A program made the translations under genes and the position numbers. From positions 1 to 29,657 of the forward strand of contig CAZRIT010000018.1 of NCBI GenBank assembly GCA_964600225.1: DNA of 29,657 bases, read 5' to 3'. The DNA is from CAZRIT01 sp964600225. GTDB lineage: Bacteria; Bacillota; Clostridia; Christensenellales; CAG-138. The notes beneath the pieces are model-generated. The model searched no databases and had not been told where the DNA came from. It saw nothing but the letters and a program-made list of their open reading frames with translations. Below are positions 7,878 to 17,007 of this stretch, piece by piece. Within the stretch, counting starts at the first letter, position 1. Each line of letters starts with the position of its first letter.

Positions 7878-7913
7878 GATTTCATGCGATATGATCACTG
7901 CGTTCGGCGTTGA

Positions 7914-9797
7914 TTACCCGACGCGCCTAAGCAGCACGCCGCCGTCGCGCACAATCTCGTACCAGCCGTCGTCGGCGATATCCGCAGGGTTTTCAAACAG
8001 CGCGCCGTAGGTTTCGGCAAACCAATCGGAGCTGTTGCGCAAATACAGGTAGGTAAACGCGCTGTCGGCAAGCGCCTGTGCCCATTCCTCGACCGTGGGC
8101 GTTTGTGCCCTGACAACGCCATTGTCATACGGTCCAAAGCGCCAGTCAATGAGCTTATCCACCTTGATCGGCAAGGCCTCGTACTGCATCAGGGCCATGG
8201 AGTAACCCGTTTCCTCGGGGTTTTGATCAAGGAAGCAGATGCTGTCGTCCTCGCCCATGGTCTCATACAGCCTGTTGGGCACGTCGTAGGCGGCAAGCCA
8301 TTCGCGGTTTTTTTCGTTATAGTGGCGAGAGGCGGCCGTTGCATGGTACACATCCGCAATCGGTGCCAACAGCAGCACCGCACCGAGCAGCAGGCCGAGC
8401 AGCAGCACGGAAAACCGCTTGCCGTACGAAAGCGCGGTTTGTATGAGCGCGTACACGGCCAACATCAGCACCGCCGTCTGATACGCGGAAAAATAGCGTG
8501 TGAATGCGGCAAGTATCACCGCCTCCTGCTCGGTAAACGCCGTCAGATAGCCCACAAGCAGCGCCAAGAGCCACACGGCCCACCCGACGATGAGCATGCA
8601 GGCGGCCGCACACACGCGTTTGACGCGCAGCTTATCCTTCCTTGCGGCCAATGCGACCAAAAGCGCAGGCAAAACGATGACGGCGGCAACCCAGGCAAGC
8701 GGCGACAGGCGGTTGAGCCGCGCGGCGCCCTCGGGCGCGAGAATGGCTTTAAAAAACGCGGCAATCGTCTGCTGCTGATACGGAGCAAGGCCGTTACGCA
8801 GGATGGGCGCAAGCGAAACCGAGCCCGTCAGGCTTGTTGCGGACGCGGCTTTGAGGTAAACGCTCCACGAAAGCACCGCAATAAGCGCGCCCGCCAGCAC
8901 GCACGCAGCGGGCAGAAAGCGCATCCTTAGCCGCTCTTTTTTGGAGAGGCCATCGGCGCGCGCCTGTATGCAGCCATCCATAAGCAGCACGCCCGATACG
9001 ATGACGCACAGCACGATGCACGAGCTTTTGATCAGCGACAGCACGAACGCGCCCAGGCACAGCGTTGCGGCGGTGAATGCATCCAATTTGCGGTTACCGA
9101 AATAGGTGACCAGCAAGAACCCCGCCAACAGCCCCATAAGCCCGTCCACCAGTATCATCTGATCGAAGTCCGCAAACTCCAAAAACGGCAGCAGCAGGGC
9201 AATCCCCGCAATGATCAACACGCGCGGGATATCGCGCCAGGTCAGGTTTTTCAAAAACGGCAGCAGCAGCGACAGCGCAAGGAGGTTGCGCGCCCGAAAC
9301 AGCGCGGATTGCGAAAACGCGGCGGAAAACCGCGCAAAGTAGTATTGCAGCAGCGCCTGTCCCGGCGGATACGCCGCCACATCGGCCGCTTGCCCCAGCG
9401 CGGACGAAAGCCGATCGGTCAAATGCATATGCTTGACGATGTAGCCCCAGTGATAGAACGAATCCATGCTGTACATCACGCGCCCCACGGTAAACACAAA
9501 TATGCCGACCGCGCCAGCCAGCGCGGCCGCGCACGGCACGCTGATGCAAAACCGCCCGGCAAGAGGCGTCTCCCGCTTGCGCAGCACATCCGCCAGGCAG
9601 TAAACCAGAGCCAGCGCGCCCAGCACGCACACGGCGACGACGCCGATTTTCAGCGAGCCCATCAGCCCGCCCAGATAGACCGGCGGCACCACGGCCAGCA
9701 CCGCGACGGGGAACGTCTCGGCAAAGGAACGGTCAAACCTGCGCCGCAGCGCACAGGCAACGGCAAACAGCGGCACGCACGCAACAAAAAACATCAT
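7914..9797 (-). CDS. Large polytopic membrane protein, GT-C glycosyltransferase-like
   Basis: The 627-residue protein has roughly a dozen hydrophobic helices and a soluble C-terminal domain (about residues 490-627). The first large loop has MDSFYHWGYIVKHMHLTDRL followed by YPPGQALLQYYFARF. An acidic motif early in loop 1 and a YPPG segment are common in GT-C-fold enzymes such as GT39/ArnT-like and O-antigen-related proteins, which use polyprenyl-linked sugars at the outer face of the membrane. The exact family and substrate are not recognised. The start (ATG at 9797, followed by a second ATG) has GAGGT about 7 bp upstream and a near-consensus promoter. It stands alone, with no cell-wall polymer cluster nearby. 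An unclassified membrane protein is possible. Confidence 0.72.
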   Translation of the reverse strand: MMFFVACVPLFAVACALRRRFDRSFAETFPVAVLAVVPPVYLGGLMGSLKIGVVAVCVLGALALVYCLADVLRKRETPLAGRFCISVPCAAALAGAVGIFVFTVGRVMYSMDSFYHWGYIVKHMHLTDRLSSALGQAADVAAYPPGQALLQYYFARFSAAFSQSALFRARNLLALSLLLPFLKNLTWRDIPRVLIIAGIALLLPFLEFADFDQMILVDGLMGLLAGFLLVTYFGNRKLDAFTAATLCLGAFVLSLIKSSCIVLCVIVSGVLLMDGCIQARADGLSKKERLRMRFLPAACVLAGALIAVLSWSVYLKAASATSLTGSVSLAPILRNGLAPYQQQTIAAFFKAILAPEGAARLNRLSPLAWVAAVIVLPALLVALAARKDKLRVKRVCAAACMLIVGWAVWLLALLVGYLTAFTEQEAVILAAFTRYFSAYQTAVLMLAVYALIQTALSYGKRFSVLLLGLLLGAVLLLAPIADVYHATAASRHYNEKNREWLAAYDVPNRLYETMGEDDSICFLDQNPEETGYSMALMQYEALPIKVDKLIDWRFGPYDNGVVRAQTPTVEEWAQALADSAFTYLYLRNSSDWFAETYGALFENPADIADDGWYEIVRDGGVLLRRVG

Positions 9798-9864
9798 TCG
9801 GCTACCTCATACATTGGCGTTTTTAGGGGAAACGACCCGATGATACATCGTTTTCAACGGTTTC

Positions 9865-9893
9865 ATTATATCGGCGTCGTACCCGTTTGTAAA
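9865..9893 (-). promoter_or_regulatory. Sigma-A promoter of the GT-C-like gene
   Basis: TTTACA (9893-9888), a 17-bp spacer and TATAAT (9870-9865), preceding the gene by about 70 bp. Confidence 0.75.
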
Positions 9894-9908
9894 GATTGGG
9901 CGGATAAC

Positions 9909-10058
9909 GCCGCAGCGGACGCGTCCCCCTTCCGCGCAAACGCCCCGCCGACGGCAATGACGCCAAAAAGTGTGTCATTCCGAGGAGCGAAGCGACGAAG
10001 AATCCGTCCCGCCGCAGCGGACACGTCTCCCTTCCGCGCAAACGCCCCGCCGACGGCA
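9909..10058. repeat. Duplicated 48-bp unit, copies 9909-9956 and 10011-10058
   Basis: The two 48-bp copies are in direct orientation and differ at two positions (13th base G/A, 18th base C/T). They are separated by 54 bp holding a different repeat-like motif. The right-hand end of the second copy forms one arm of the terminator of the MacB-type operon; the first copy has no pairing partner. The arrangement suggests insertion with duplication, or recombination between dispersed intergenic units. The 9798-10124 interval has no credible gene. Confidence 0.85.
9972..10005. repeat. Dispersed-repeat-like motif (GTGTCATTCCGAGGAGCGAA...)
   Basis: This 34-bp stretch begins GTGTCATTCCGAGGAGCGAA and ends GAAGAATCC. 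It matches, from memory, a family of short non-coding repeats seen between genes of many bacteria (forms of 'TCATTCCGAGCGAAGCGA...AATCC'). It contains the near-palindromic core GAGCGAAGCGACGAAG. It is flanked on both sides by the 48-bp unit. Confidence 0.5.
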
Positions 10059-10077
10059 CGGTGGCCGCGGCGGGGCG
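10043..10077 (-). terminator. GC-rich hairpin after the MacB-type permease gene
   Basis: The outer stem is CGCCCCGCCG/CGGCGGGGCG (10 bp, 10043-10052 with 10068-10077). A further four pairs (CGGC/GCCG) lie inside the loop. On the minus strand it is followed by TTTGCG, a short T run. It lies about 50 bp after the stop codon of the permease gene. Confidence 0.5.
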
Positions 10078-10124
10078 CGTTGTATCCTTTTATGCTTTGG
10101 GTTGTGCTTTCGGGAAAGCCCGCG

Positions 10125-11311
10125 CTATTCCTGATACCGAAGCGCCTCGATGGGGTGCTTCTTGGCGGCCTTGTTGGCGGGATACAGCCCGAACAGCAGG
10201 CCGATGCCCGAGGAAAACGCCACCGCCAGCGCCACGACGTTCGGCTTCATGCGGAAGCTGATGGGCGTGCCTGAGGTAGAGGCAACCTGCCCCGCAACCG
10301 TCAATATCCCCTCGCTCAGCAGCAGCCCGATGGCGCAGCCGATGAGGCTGATCATGAGCGCTTCGATCAAAAATTGCAGCATGATCGACCCGCGACCCGC
10401 GCCGATGGCCTTGCGGATGCCGATTTCACGCGTGCGCTCCGTGACGGAAACGAGCATGATGTTCATAATGCCGATGCCGCCGACCAGCAGCGAGATCGCC
10501 GCAATACCGCCCAGCAGCAGCGCCATGGTGTTGGTCACCTGCCCGACCGATTCCATCAAGGCGGTCATGTTGTCCACATAGAAGGAGTTCTGCTCGGGAT
10601 CGTTGAACCGCTCGGTAAAGTATTCCGTCAGCACGTCGGCGGTCAGGTTCTGCTCGTTGACGTCCTCGCTGGAGACGACGATGGTGTTGATGTTCATCTC
10701 CCCCGTCATGCGCGACAGCACCGTGTAGGGGACGTAGGCCACATACTGCTCGCCGTAATAGGACATCATGGAGCTCGTCTTTTCCAGTACGCCGATGACC
10801 GTGAAGCTGCGGCCGTTGATATTGATGGACTGCCCCACGGCGTTGACGCTGCCAAAGAACTTTTCGGCCGTCTCCTCCGTCAATGCGCACACATAGGTGG
10901 TGTTGTCCAGATCGGGCGATTTGAGGAACCGTCCGTTGACCAGCGACAGCTTTTGGATATCGTAGTACGCGCTGTTTGTGCCGTAGATGGTAACCCGTTC
11001 ATCCGCATAGCCGTGCTTGGCGGTATATTGCGTTTGCTGCACGGGCGCCACCTGCCTGACGTTTTGCAGCGCCTCCACCTCGTCGATATCCCGATATTGC
11101 AGGTCCTTGCCCTTGTAGTTGTACAGATAGACCGATATCATATCGGTGCCGAGCGATTGAATCTCGCTGGTCACCTGATCGGTTGCGCCGCTGACGAGCG
11201 ATACCATAACCACCAGCGCCGTAACGCCGATGATGATGCCCAGCATCGTCAAAAACGAGCGCATCTTGTTGCCCGTAATGGCCTGCCAGGCCATCTTGAT
11301 GCATTGCAGAA

Positions 11312-11315
<4 letters not shown>
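10125..11315 (-). CDS. MacB-type ABC transporter permease (FtsX family)
   Basis: The 396-residue protein has the MacB/FtsX layout. One N-terminal helix (about residues 20-45, MLGIIIGVTALVVMVSL) is followed by a large extracytoplasmic MacB_PCD domain (about 50-265). Three C-terminal helices follow, with the typical V-G-G-I-G-I-M-N-I-M-L-V-S-V-T-E-R-T-R-E-I-G-I-R-K-A coupling segment. The protein is the membrane partner of the ATPase directly upstream (ATGA overlap at 11312-11315) and of the adaptor protein. By family such tripartite sets export peptides, toxins or drugs, or sense antimicrobial peptides. The substrate is not visible. Confidence 0.93.
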
Positions 11316-12007
<692 letters not shown>

Positions 12008-12016
12008 AGGCCTGCC

Positions 12017-13525
12017 TCACCACGACGCCATGACGCCAACGCCATAGCTCTTCGCAGACGGCGTATAGGATACCACGTCGCCCTCCTTTAGGCCCGACAG
12101 CACCTCGGCGTTCTCCGCATCGGAAAGGCCTGTTTTGATGGGCGTGCGCACCTTGGCGCCCGCAGCGTCGAGCGTGTAGACATACATGCCCTCGGCGTCC
12201 TCGAAGATGGCGTCCATGGGTACCGTAATGACGTTTTCCACGCGGAACACCTCAATGGTGGTGGTGCCGTTCATGCCAACCAGCAGCCTGTCGTCAGGCT
12301 CCAGCGTGATCTCCACCGCGTAGGCGGAGATGCCGTTGCTGTCCTTGCCCGCTTTGGCAATGCGCGTAACCGTGCCCGTAAACTTCTCGTCGCCGTAGGC
12401 GGTGAACTCGATGTTCGCCTTTTGCCCAAGCTGCACCTTGCCGATATCCAGCTCGTCCACGCTGATGGCCAGTATCGTTGCGCCGCCGACCTGAATCTTG
12501 AACGCATCGGAATCCTTGTCGCACGCATCGACCTTACCGGTTTTGACGCCGTCGGCCAGCAGCGATTCGCTCACCACTCCGTCAAACGGCGCGTAGATGG
12601 TCGGGTCGGCGGAGAAGCCGATGAGCCGGTTGAGGCGTTCGTACACAACCTGCCGCTCGGCGTATTTCTTTTGGAAGCTGAACTCCACCTGCCCGTTTTC
12701 GATGGCGTACATGTTCTTGCCGCGCGGCACGGATTCGTTGATTTCATAGCCGATTTTATCCACGATGCCGCTGAACCCGAACACCTTGACGGGGCTGTTG
12801 ATCTCCAGCACGCCCGTGCCGAGCAGCGTTTCGTCATCGTATACCTCAACCGTGGCCAAATACGGCGCGCGGTCGTCCGATACATGCAGCAGATACCCGC
12901 CGTCGATGGCGCGGATGGCGCGGCCGTAAACGCGGCCGCCTTCCCAGCGCACGGCGTACTTTTGGCCGATCTCCAAGGTCTGATCGGTTTTCAATTCCAG
13001 CTTCATCAGCCCGTCGGTGGACAGGATGGCCAGATACCCGTGCTCCTTCATGACCGCGGCCACATCGTCGCCCGTCTGAATGAGCTGGTACTTCAGCCTG
13101 CCCTTGACGGGGGATTTGATGTGCGTTTCGTCGTCGCCCGTGCCGAGGCGCTTGTCGAGCGAGCGCAGCTTATCGTCCACATAGATCATTTGCGTCAGCA
13201 CGCTCTCGGGATCGAGCATTGCCAGCGGGTCGCCAGCCTTGACCTCGTCGCCCGCCTTGGCCAGCACCTTTTTGACCATCAGGCCGTCGGGCGCCGTCAT
13301 CACCTGCGTATCGGTCGCCTGCAGCTTGCCGTCGGCGGTGATGGTGGTTTCCAGCGTGCCGCGTTCCACCGTGTATGTCACGTCGGTGGACATGTTGGCC
13401 AGAGCCGCAGCGGCCGCGGCCGCCTTGCTCTTCATGTTCATGACCAGGACTACCGCAGCGATGACAACCACCGCAACGATCGCCCAAATAATCCATTTTT
13501 TCTTCTTGCGCTGTTTGGCTTCCAT
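12017..13525 (-). CDS. HlyD/MacA-type efflux adaptor protein
   Basis: The 502-residue membrane-anchored protein begins with a lysine-rich cytoplasmic tip (QRKKKK), a single helix (about residues 11-29) and an alanine-rich linker. A split biotinyl-lipoyl domain follows (V-x-A-K-A-G-D-E-V-K-A-G-D-P near residue 85, and I-Y-A-P-F-D-G-V-V near 320). The C-terminal part has beta-barrel and MP domains of the HlyD/MacA type. An unusual long insert of about 190 residues sits between the two lipoyl halves. The start at 13525 is chosen because GGAGGT lies 6 bp upstream; an extension to TTG at 13549 would run over this site. It is the first gene of the export operon, and in a Gram-positive cell would act outside the membrane. 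Confidence 0.92.
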   Translation of the reverse strand: MEAKQRKKKKWIIWAIVAVVVIAAVVLVMNMKSKAAAAAAALANMSTDVTYTVERGTLETTITADGKLQATDTQVMTAPDGLMVKKVLAKAGDEVKAGDPLAMLDPESVLTQMIYVDDKLRSLDKRLGTGDDETHIKSPVKGRLKYQLIQTGDDVAAVMKEHGYLAILSTDGLMKLELKTDQTLEIGQKYAVRWEGGRVYGRAIRAIDGGYLLHVSDDRAPYLATVEVYDDETLLGTGVLEINSPVKVFGFSGIVDKIGYEINESVPRGKNMYAIENGQVEFSFQKKYAERQVVYERLNRLIGFSADPTIYAPFDGVVSESLLADGVKTGKVDACDKDSDAFKIQVGGATILAISVDELDIGKVQLGQKANIEFTAYGDEKFTGTVTRIAKAGKDSNGISAYAVEITLEPDDRLLVGMNGTTTIEVFRVENVITVPMDAIFEDAEGMYVYTLDAAGAKVRTPIKTGLSDAENAEVLSGLKEGDVVSYTPSAKSYGVGVMASW

Positions 13526-13553
13526 GTACCTACCTCCGCATATATGCAACGTC

Positions 13554-13574
13554 TATGCATTCTTGTATGCATTC
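13554..13574. repeat. Tandem 9-bp repeats in the leader of the export operon
   Basis: TATGCATTC occurs at 13554-13562 and 13566-13574, a 12-bp period, followed by a related TGCATTG. The palindromic core ATGCAT and the position between the -10 box and the ribosome-binding site make a regulator site possible. Confidence 0.4.
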
Positions 13575-13586
13575 CTGCATTGCCCC

Positions 13587-13595
13587 ATTGTAGCA
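13587..13595 (-). promoter_or_regulatory. Extended -10 promoter of the export operon
   Basis: TGCTACAAT (13595-13587) matches an extended -10 element (TGn followed by TACAAT). No good -35 hexamer lies at 16-18 bp. Transcription would start near 13580, about 55 nt before the adaptor start. Confidence 0.5.
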
Positions 13596-13636
13596 CTTTT
13601 TTCGGCACAATCCGTTCCCGCTCGGCAAAAGTCACA

Positions 13637-13659
13637 ATATTATTACAGATTGATAATAT
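13637..13659. repeat. AT-rich inverted repeat upstream of the export operon
   Basis: Arms ATATTAT (13637-13643) and ATAATAT (13653-13659) surround a 9-nt centre. It is an AT-rich island in otherwise GC-rich DNA, about 45 bp upstream of the extended -10 box. It may bind a regulator or act as an UP-type element. Confidence 0.4.
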
Positions 13660-13701
13660 CTGTCTGCCCGCCCCGCCAAGCGCCGTCTGACGCGCGGTTA
13701 A

Positions 13702-13736
13702 CAAAAAAACGCCGCCGCGCCGAAAGCGCCGCGGCA
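13702..13736 (-). terminator. Intrinsic terminator of the MATE gene
   Basis: On the minus strand GCCGC-G-GCGC pairs with GCGC-G-GCGGC around a TTTCG loop (one G-G mismatch) and is followed by seven T residues. It lies about 60 bp after the stop codon at 13795. Confidence 0.8.
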
Positions 13737-13794
13737 TAAACGCCCTTGCGTACGCCAAAGCCGTATCCATCGCAACCGCCGATGCGCGGTGCGC

Positions 13795-15132
13795 CTATCC
13801 CTCCGCCACGGGCTGCATCACGGTGCGGCCGATGATGCTGCGCCGATAGCAAACATACATCAGCACGGCGCACAGCGTCCATCCCAGCGGGAACGAAAAC
13901 GCCACGGGCAGCAGGGCATCCGTCACCTGCCGCACGCAGTACAGGTATATCTGCCGAAACGCCACAAAGGAGCCGAGCATGATGAGCATCGGCGCGCGCG
14001 TGTTGCCGACGCCGCGCAAGGCGCTGGCATACACCTGGTTGAAGCCGAGCATGACATAGAAGCCCGCGTTGAGGTTGACAAAGATCTCACCGTAGCGCAC
14101 CACGGCCTCCTCGGTGGTGAACAGCATCAAAATCGGCCGATCGAACAGGAACAGCAGGATGCTAAACAGCGCCGTAACGGACGTGCCCAGCAGCATCGCC
14201 TGCCGCACGCCCTGCTTTGTGCGCACAAGGTCGTTTGCGCCATAGTTTTGGCCCACAAACGTCATGGTCGCCATGCCGAGGCTCTGCACGGGGATCAGGA
14301 TGAATATATCCACTTTATTGTAGCAGGCCCAGCCCGCCACGCACACCGAGCCGAACAGGTTGATGTAGGACTGCACGAACACGTTGGAAAAGGACGTGAG
14401 GGTTTGCTGAAAGCTGGTGGGCAGGCCCAGCGCCAGAATGCGGCCGAGCATATCCTTTTGAATGCCAATTTTCCGCCAGCGGATGCCGTAGGGCGCGTCC
14501 TCGCGGGTCAGCGTCACCAGCACCAACAGCGCCGAGATGGCCTGCGACAGGATGGTTGCATACGCCACGCCCGCAATGCCAAGGTCAAACGTAATCACAA
14601 ACAGCAGATCCAAACCGATGTTGAGCAGTGCGGAAATGCACAAAAAATACAGCGGTCGGCGGGAATCGCCCACCGCGCGCAGGATGCCCGCGCCCATGTT
14701 GTACATAAACAATCCCGCAATGCCCGCAAAGTAGATATTGAGGTATTCGGTGGCCTGCGGCAGCACATCGTAGGGCGTTTTCATCAGCCGCAGCATGGGC
14801 GCCACCAGCAGCCTCCCGCCAAACGTTGCCGCAATGCCCAGTATCAGCGTTACAAGGATGGTGGTGTGCACGGCAGAACGCAGCTTTTCGTTGTCGCGCG
14901 CGCCGTACGCCTGCGAGATCACCACGCCCGCGCCCGTGGCAAGCCCCGCGCACAGACCCACCATCATATTGATGATGCTGCCCGTGCTCCCCACGGCGGC
15001 CAGCGCCTCCTTGCCGACAAAGCGGCCCACCACGATGGTATCGACCGTGTTGTAAAGCTGCTGGAACAAGAGCCCGATGGCCATCGGGATGGAAAAGGCC
15101 ACAAGCTGCTTCCAGATAACGCCGTGCGTCAT
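13795..15132 (-). CDS. MATE family efflux transporter
   Basis: The protein has 445 residues from the ATG at 15132 and twelve predicted membrane helices. The start of the family domain is clear (WKQLVAFSIPMAIGLLFQQL), followed by Y-N-T-V-D-T-I-V-V-G and the typical GLATGAGVVISQAYGA. These are Na+- or H+-coupled exporters of cationic drugs and metabolites in the cytoplasmic membrane. There is no ribosome-binding site before 15132. A strong AGGAGG at 15179-15174 is placed 8 bp from an in-frame ATA codon at 15165, so translation may start there, adding 11 residues (APIIQKRDTD region). The gene ends at a good terminator. Imperfect tandem repeats lie upstream. Confidence 0.93.
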   Translation of the reverse strand: MTHGVIWKQLVAFSIPMAIGLLFQQLYNTVDTIVVGRFVGKEALAAVGSTGSIINMMVGLCAGLATGAGVVISQAYGARDNEKLRSAVHTTILVTLILGIAATFGGRLLVAPMLRLMKTPYDVLPQATEYLNIYFAGIAGLFMYNMGAGILRAVGDSRRPLYFLCISALLNIGLDLLFVITFDLGIAGVAYATILSQAISALLVLVTLTREDAPYGIRWRKIGIQKDMLGRILALGLPTSFQQTLTSFSNVFVQSYINLFGSVCVAGWACYNKVDIFILIPVQSLGMATMTFVGQNYGANDLVRTKQGVRQAMLLGTSVTALFSILLFLFDRPILMLFTTEEAVVRYGEIFVNLNAGFYVMLGFNQVYASALRGVGNTRAPMLIMLGSFVAFRQIYLYCVRQVTDALLPVAFSFPLGWTLCAVLMYVCYRRSIIGRTVMQPVAEG

Positions 15133-15217
15133 ATCGGTATCGCGTTTTTGGATGATGGGCGCTATGGTAGGGTCCTCCTCGGTGCAATTCTCATTATCAT
15201 AGCACGTCCGAGGCGAA

Positions 15218-15259
15218 TTTTGTATGCTTTTGCAGGATTTTTTGTATGATATGCAGGAT
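15218..15259. repeat. Two imperfect 20-21-bp tandem repeats upstream of the MATE gene
   Basis: Each unit has TTTTGTATG followed after a short gap by GCAGGAT (15218-15238 and 15240-15259), a period of about two helical turns. They occupy most of the interval between the lipoprotein stop and the MATE leader, as expected for a paired binding site of a regulator. Confidence 0.5.
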
Positions 15260-17007
15260 TATCCCGCGGCCAGGCACGCGTTGATCCACGCAATCGCATT
15301 TTCGGCGGCGTCGCCCGTTTGCTCCGCCTTGACAAACCCCTGCGCCCACACGGCCGCATAATCGAGCTGCCGCACGTTTGCATTGGCCCCGAGCGCCGCA
15401 AAGAGATTGAACGAGGCGACCAGCGGCGCTTCCGTCTGTTCGACGCCCGTGCGGATGCGCCAGTACGGCGAAACGGTGGCCGCGCCAAAGCCCTCCTGCC
15501 CGCTGAGCAGGAAGTAGAGCGGGTTGTACATATCCGTCCGCTCGGTGACGGTTTTGCCCAGCGCGTCGGTGCTGCTCAAATCCGCCGCGTACGCCATGGC
15601 CACGGAGGCGTCGTAATCGGCGTACGTTTTGTATCGATCGGCATTGTCCGACAGCAGCATCGTCAAGAACGGGTTGAAGTGCAGCGGCTCCGCCCCGCCG
15701 ACGCCGAACAGCCGATTGTACGCGCCCGCGCGGTCGAACCGATCATACAGCGCCACAGTCTCCTGCTTGGGCAGCATCCGCCGCACGAACGCGCCGATAT
15801 CGGTCATCGTCGCCGCGTCGGCTTCCGAGGCGTACTGAATCCACACCCGTTCATCGTTGAGGAAGGCAATGTAATCATCGGCCGTTTCAAAATACTGCGT
15901 GCCGATGCTGCACGGAAACGCCGTATCCGACAGGAAGCGGTTGAAGGATTGGCGGATGGTTTCCAAGAGGGCGTCGTAATACGCGCCGTCGGCATACAGA
16001 CCGATCGCGGTTTCACTAAGCTGCAGCGGGTTCCCGCCCGCATCGGTCAGGCCGAGGCCGTTGACGTAGCCCGCGTAGGCGCGGCTCATATCGTCGGAAA
16101 GCGCCGCCGTCCATGTGTCAAGCGCGTGCGCGCCCGTATCCAGATACTGCCCCATCATCCACTCGGCCGCCTCGTCAGCATAGTCCAGGTGCACCGCGGG
16201 GCACCACGCGACCACGCCGCTGACGGCGTCGCTGATGTAGTTGCCGCGTTGATCGAGCATGGCTGCGCCGATGGCCGCAAGGTACGGATCGTACAGCACG
16301 CTGTCGCCCGATGCGCCCAGCACCGCGCTGACCGCGCCGCCCGCGCCCATGCCGCACACGAACACATCCTCGGCGCCGCCGGGCAGCCTTGCCGCATTAT
16401 AGCGCAGATACCGCACCGCGGCCTTGCCCGCCACCGCGCCCCACGGCGCGCCGCAATCGATTTCCGCCTGCGCGTTACCGCCCGTTTCCGCAATGCCGCG
16501 GCAGCCCGCCACCGCCACAATCATGCCTGCCTCCAGGTACGCGCCGTATTGCGCGGCATCGTACGACAGCGGCGCGCGCACCGCAGCGCCGTCCGCGCTG
16601 TCAAACAGCATCACAACGGGCGCATGCAGGGCCGTGTGCTCGCCGACCGCGCCGAAGTGGCTGACCGTGCACGAAAAGGTGCCGTCGCCGTTAGCCACGG
16701 CGGAAAAGTAGCTGCCGGGCACAAATATGCTCATGGTTTCGTATTTTTCGGCGGCAGGCGTGGCGCAATACGGCACGTCCGCCTGCCAGTAGACGTCGCT
16801 TGTTTCGTTATAGCGCCAGGCTTGATCGTCCAGCAGAAGCTTTTGCGTATCGGCGGGGTTTTCCACGCCGCTGATGACGGTGGTCACGGTGGGCGCCTCG
16901 GCGGGCGCGGCCACATCCGCCTCCGCCGTGGGCAGGCCGCAGGCCGCCGCGCAAAACAGCATGGCCGCGCACAATATTGTTGCTCCGATGCGTCCAAACA
17001 AGCCCAT
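15259..17007 (-). CDS. Tannase-family (alpha/beta hydrolase) lipoprotein lacking the catalytic triad
   Basis: The 582-residue exported protein begins with a signal peptide and a lipobox-like FCAAAC (Cys about 23). The rest matches my memory of bacterial subtype-B tannases: DVYWQ near 71, the nucleophile-elbow region followed by GASGDSVLYDPYLAAIGA, and the C-terminal WRIRTG and AVWAQG segments. The elbow reads G-M-G-A-G-G (about residues 219-224), so the usual serine is glycine. The aspartate position in Q-x-D is glutamate (QTEA) and the WGQGH histidine is phenylalanine (WAQGF). The last two are 32 residues apart, the spacing expected for D419 and H451 in the Lactobacillus plantarum enzyme. 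It is therefore probably a binding or structural pseudo-enzyme. GGAGG lies 12 bp before the ATG. Confidence 0.8.
   Translation of the reverse strand: MGLFGRIGATILCAAMLFCAAACGLPTAEADVAAPAEAPTVTTVISGVENPADTQKLLLDDQAWRYNETSDVYWQADVPYCATPAAEKYETMSIFVPGSYFSAVANGDGTFSCTVSHFGAVGEHTALHAPVVMLFDSADGAAVRAPLSYDAAQYGAYLEAGMIVAVAGCRGIAETGGNAQAEIDCGAPWGAVAGKAAVRYLRYNAARLPGGAEDVFVCGMGAGGAVSAVLGASGDSVLYDPYLAAIGAAMLDQRGNYISDAVSGVVAWCPAVHLDYADEAAEWMMGQYLDTGAHALDTWTAALSDDMSRAYAGYVNGLGLTDAGGNPLQLSETAIGLYADGAYYDALLETIRQSFNRFLSDTAFPCSIGTQYFETADDYIAFLNDERVWIQYASEADAATMTDIGAFVRRMLPKQETVALYDRFDRAGAYNRLFGVGGAEPLHFNPFLTMLLSDNADRYKTYADYDASVAMAYAADLSSTDALGKTVTERTDMYNPLYFLLSGQEGFGAATVSPYWRIRTGVEQTEAPLVASFNLFAALGANANVRQLDYAAVWAQGFVKAEQTGDAAENAIAWINACLAAG

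Noticed and set aside
9823..10059. A 78-residue frame containing FFVASLLGMTH in the repeat block
   Set aside because: It is a translation of the dispersed-repeat motif and duplicated units, a known source of spurious short proteins.
13789..15249. A 486-residue open frame antisense to the MATE gene
   Set aside because: Same shadow composition, and it also crosses the terminator and intergenic repeats.
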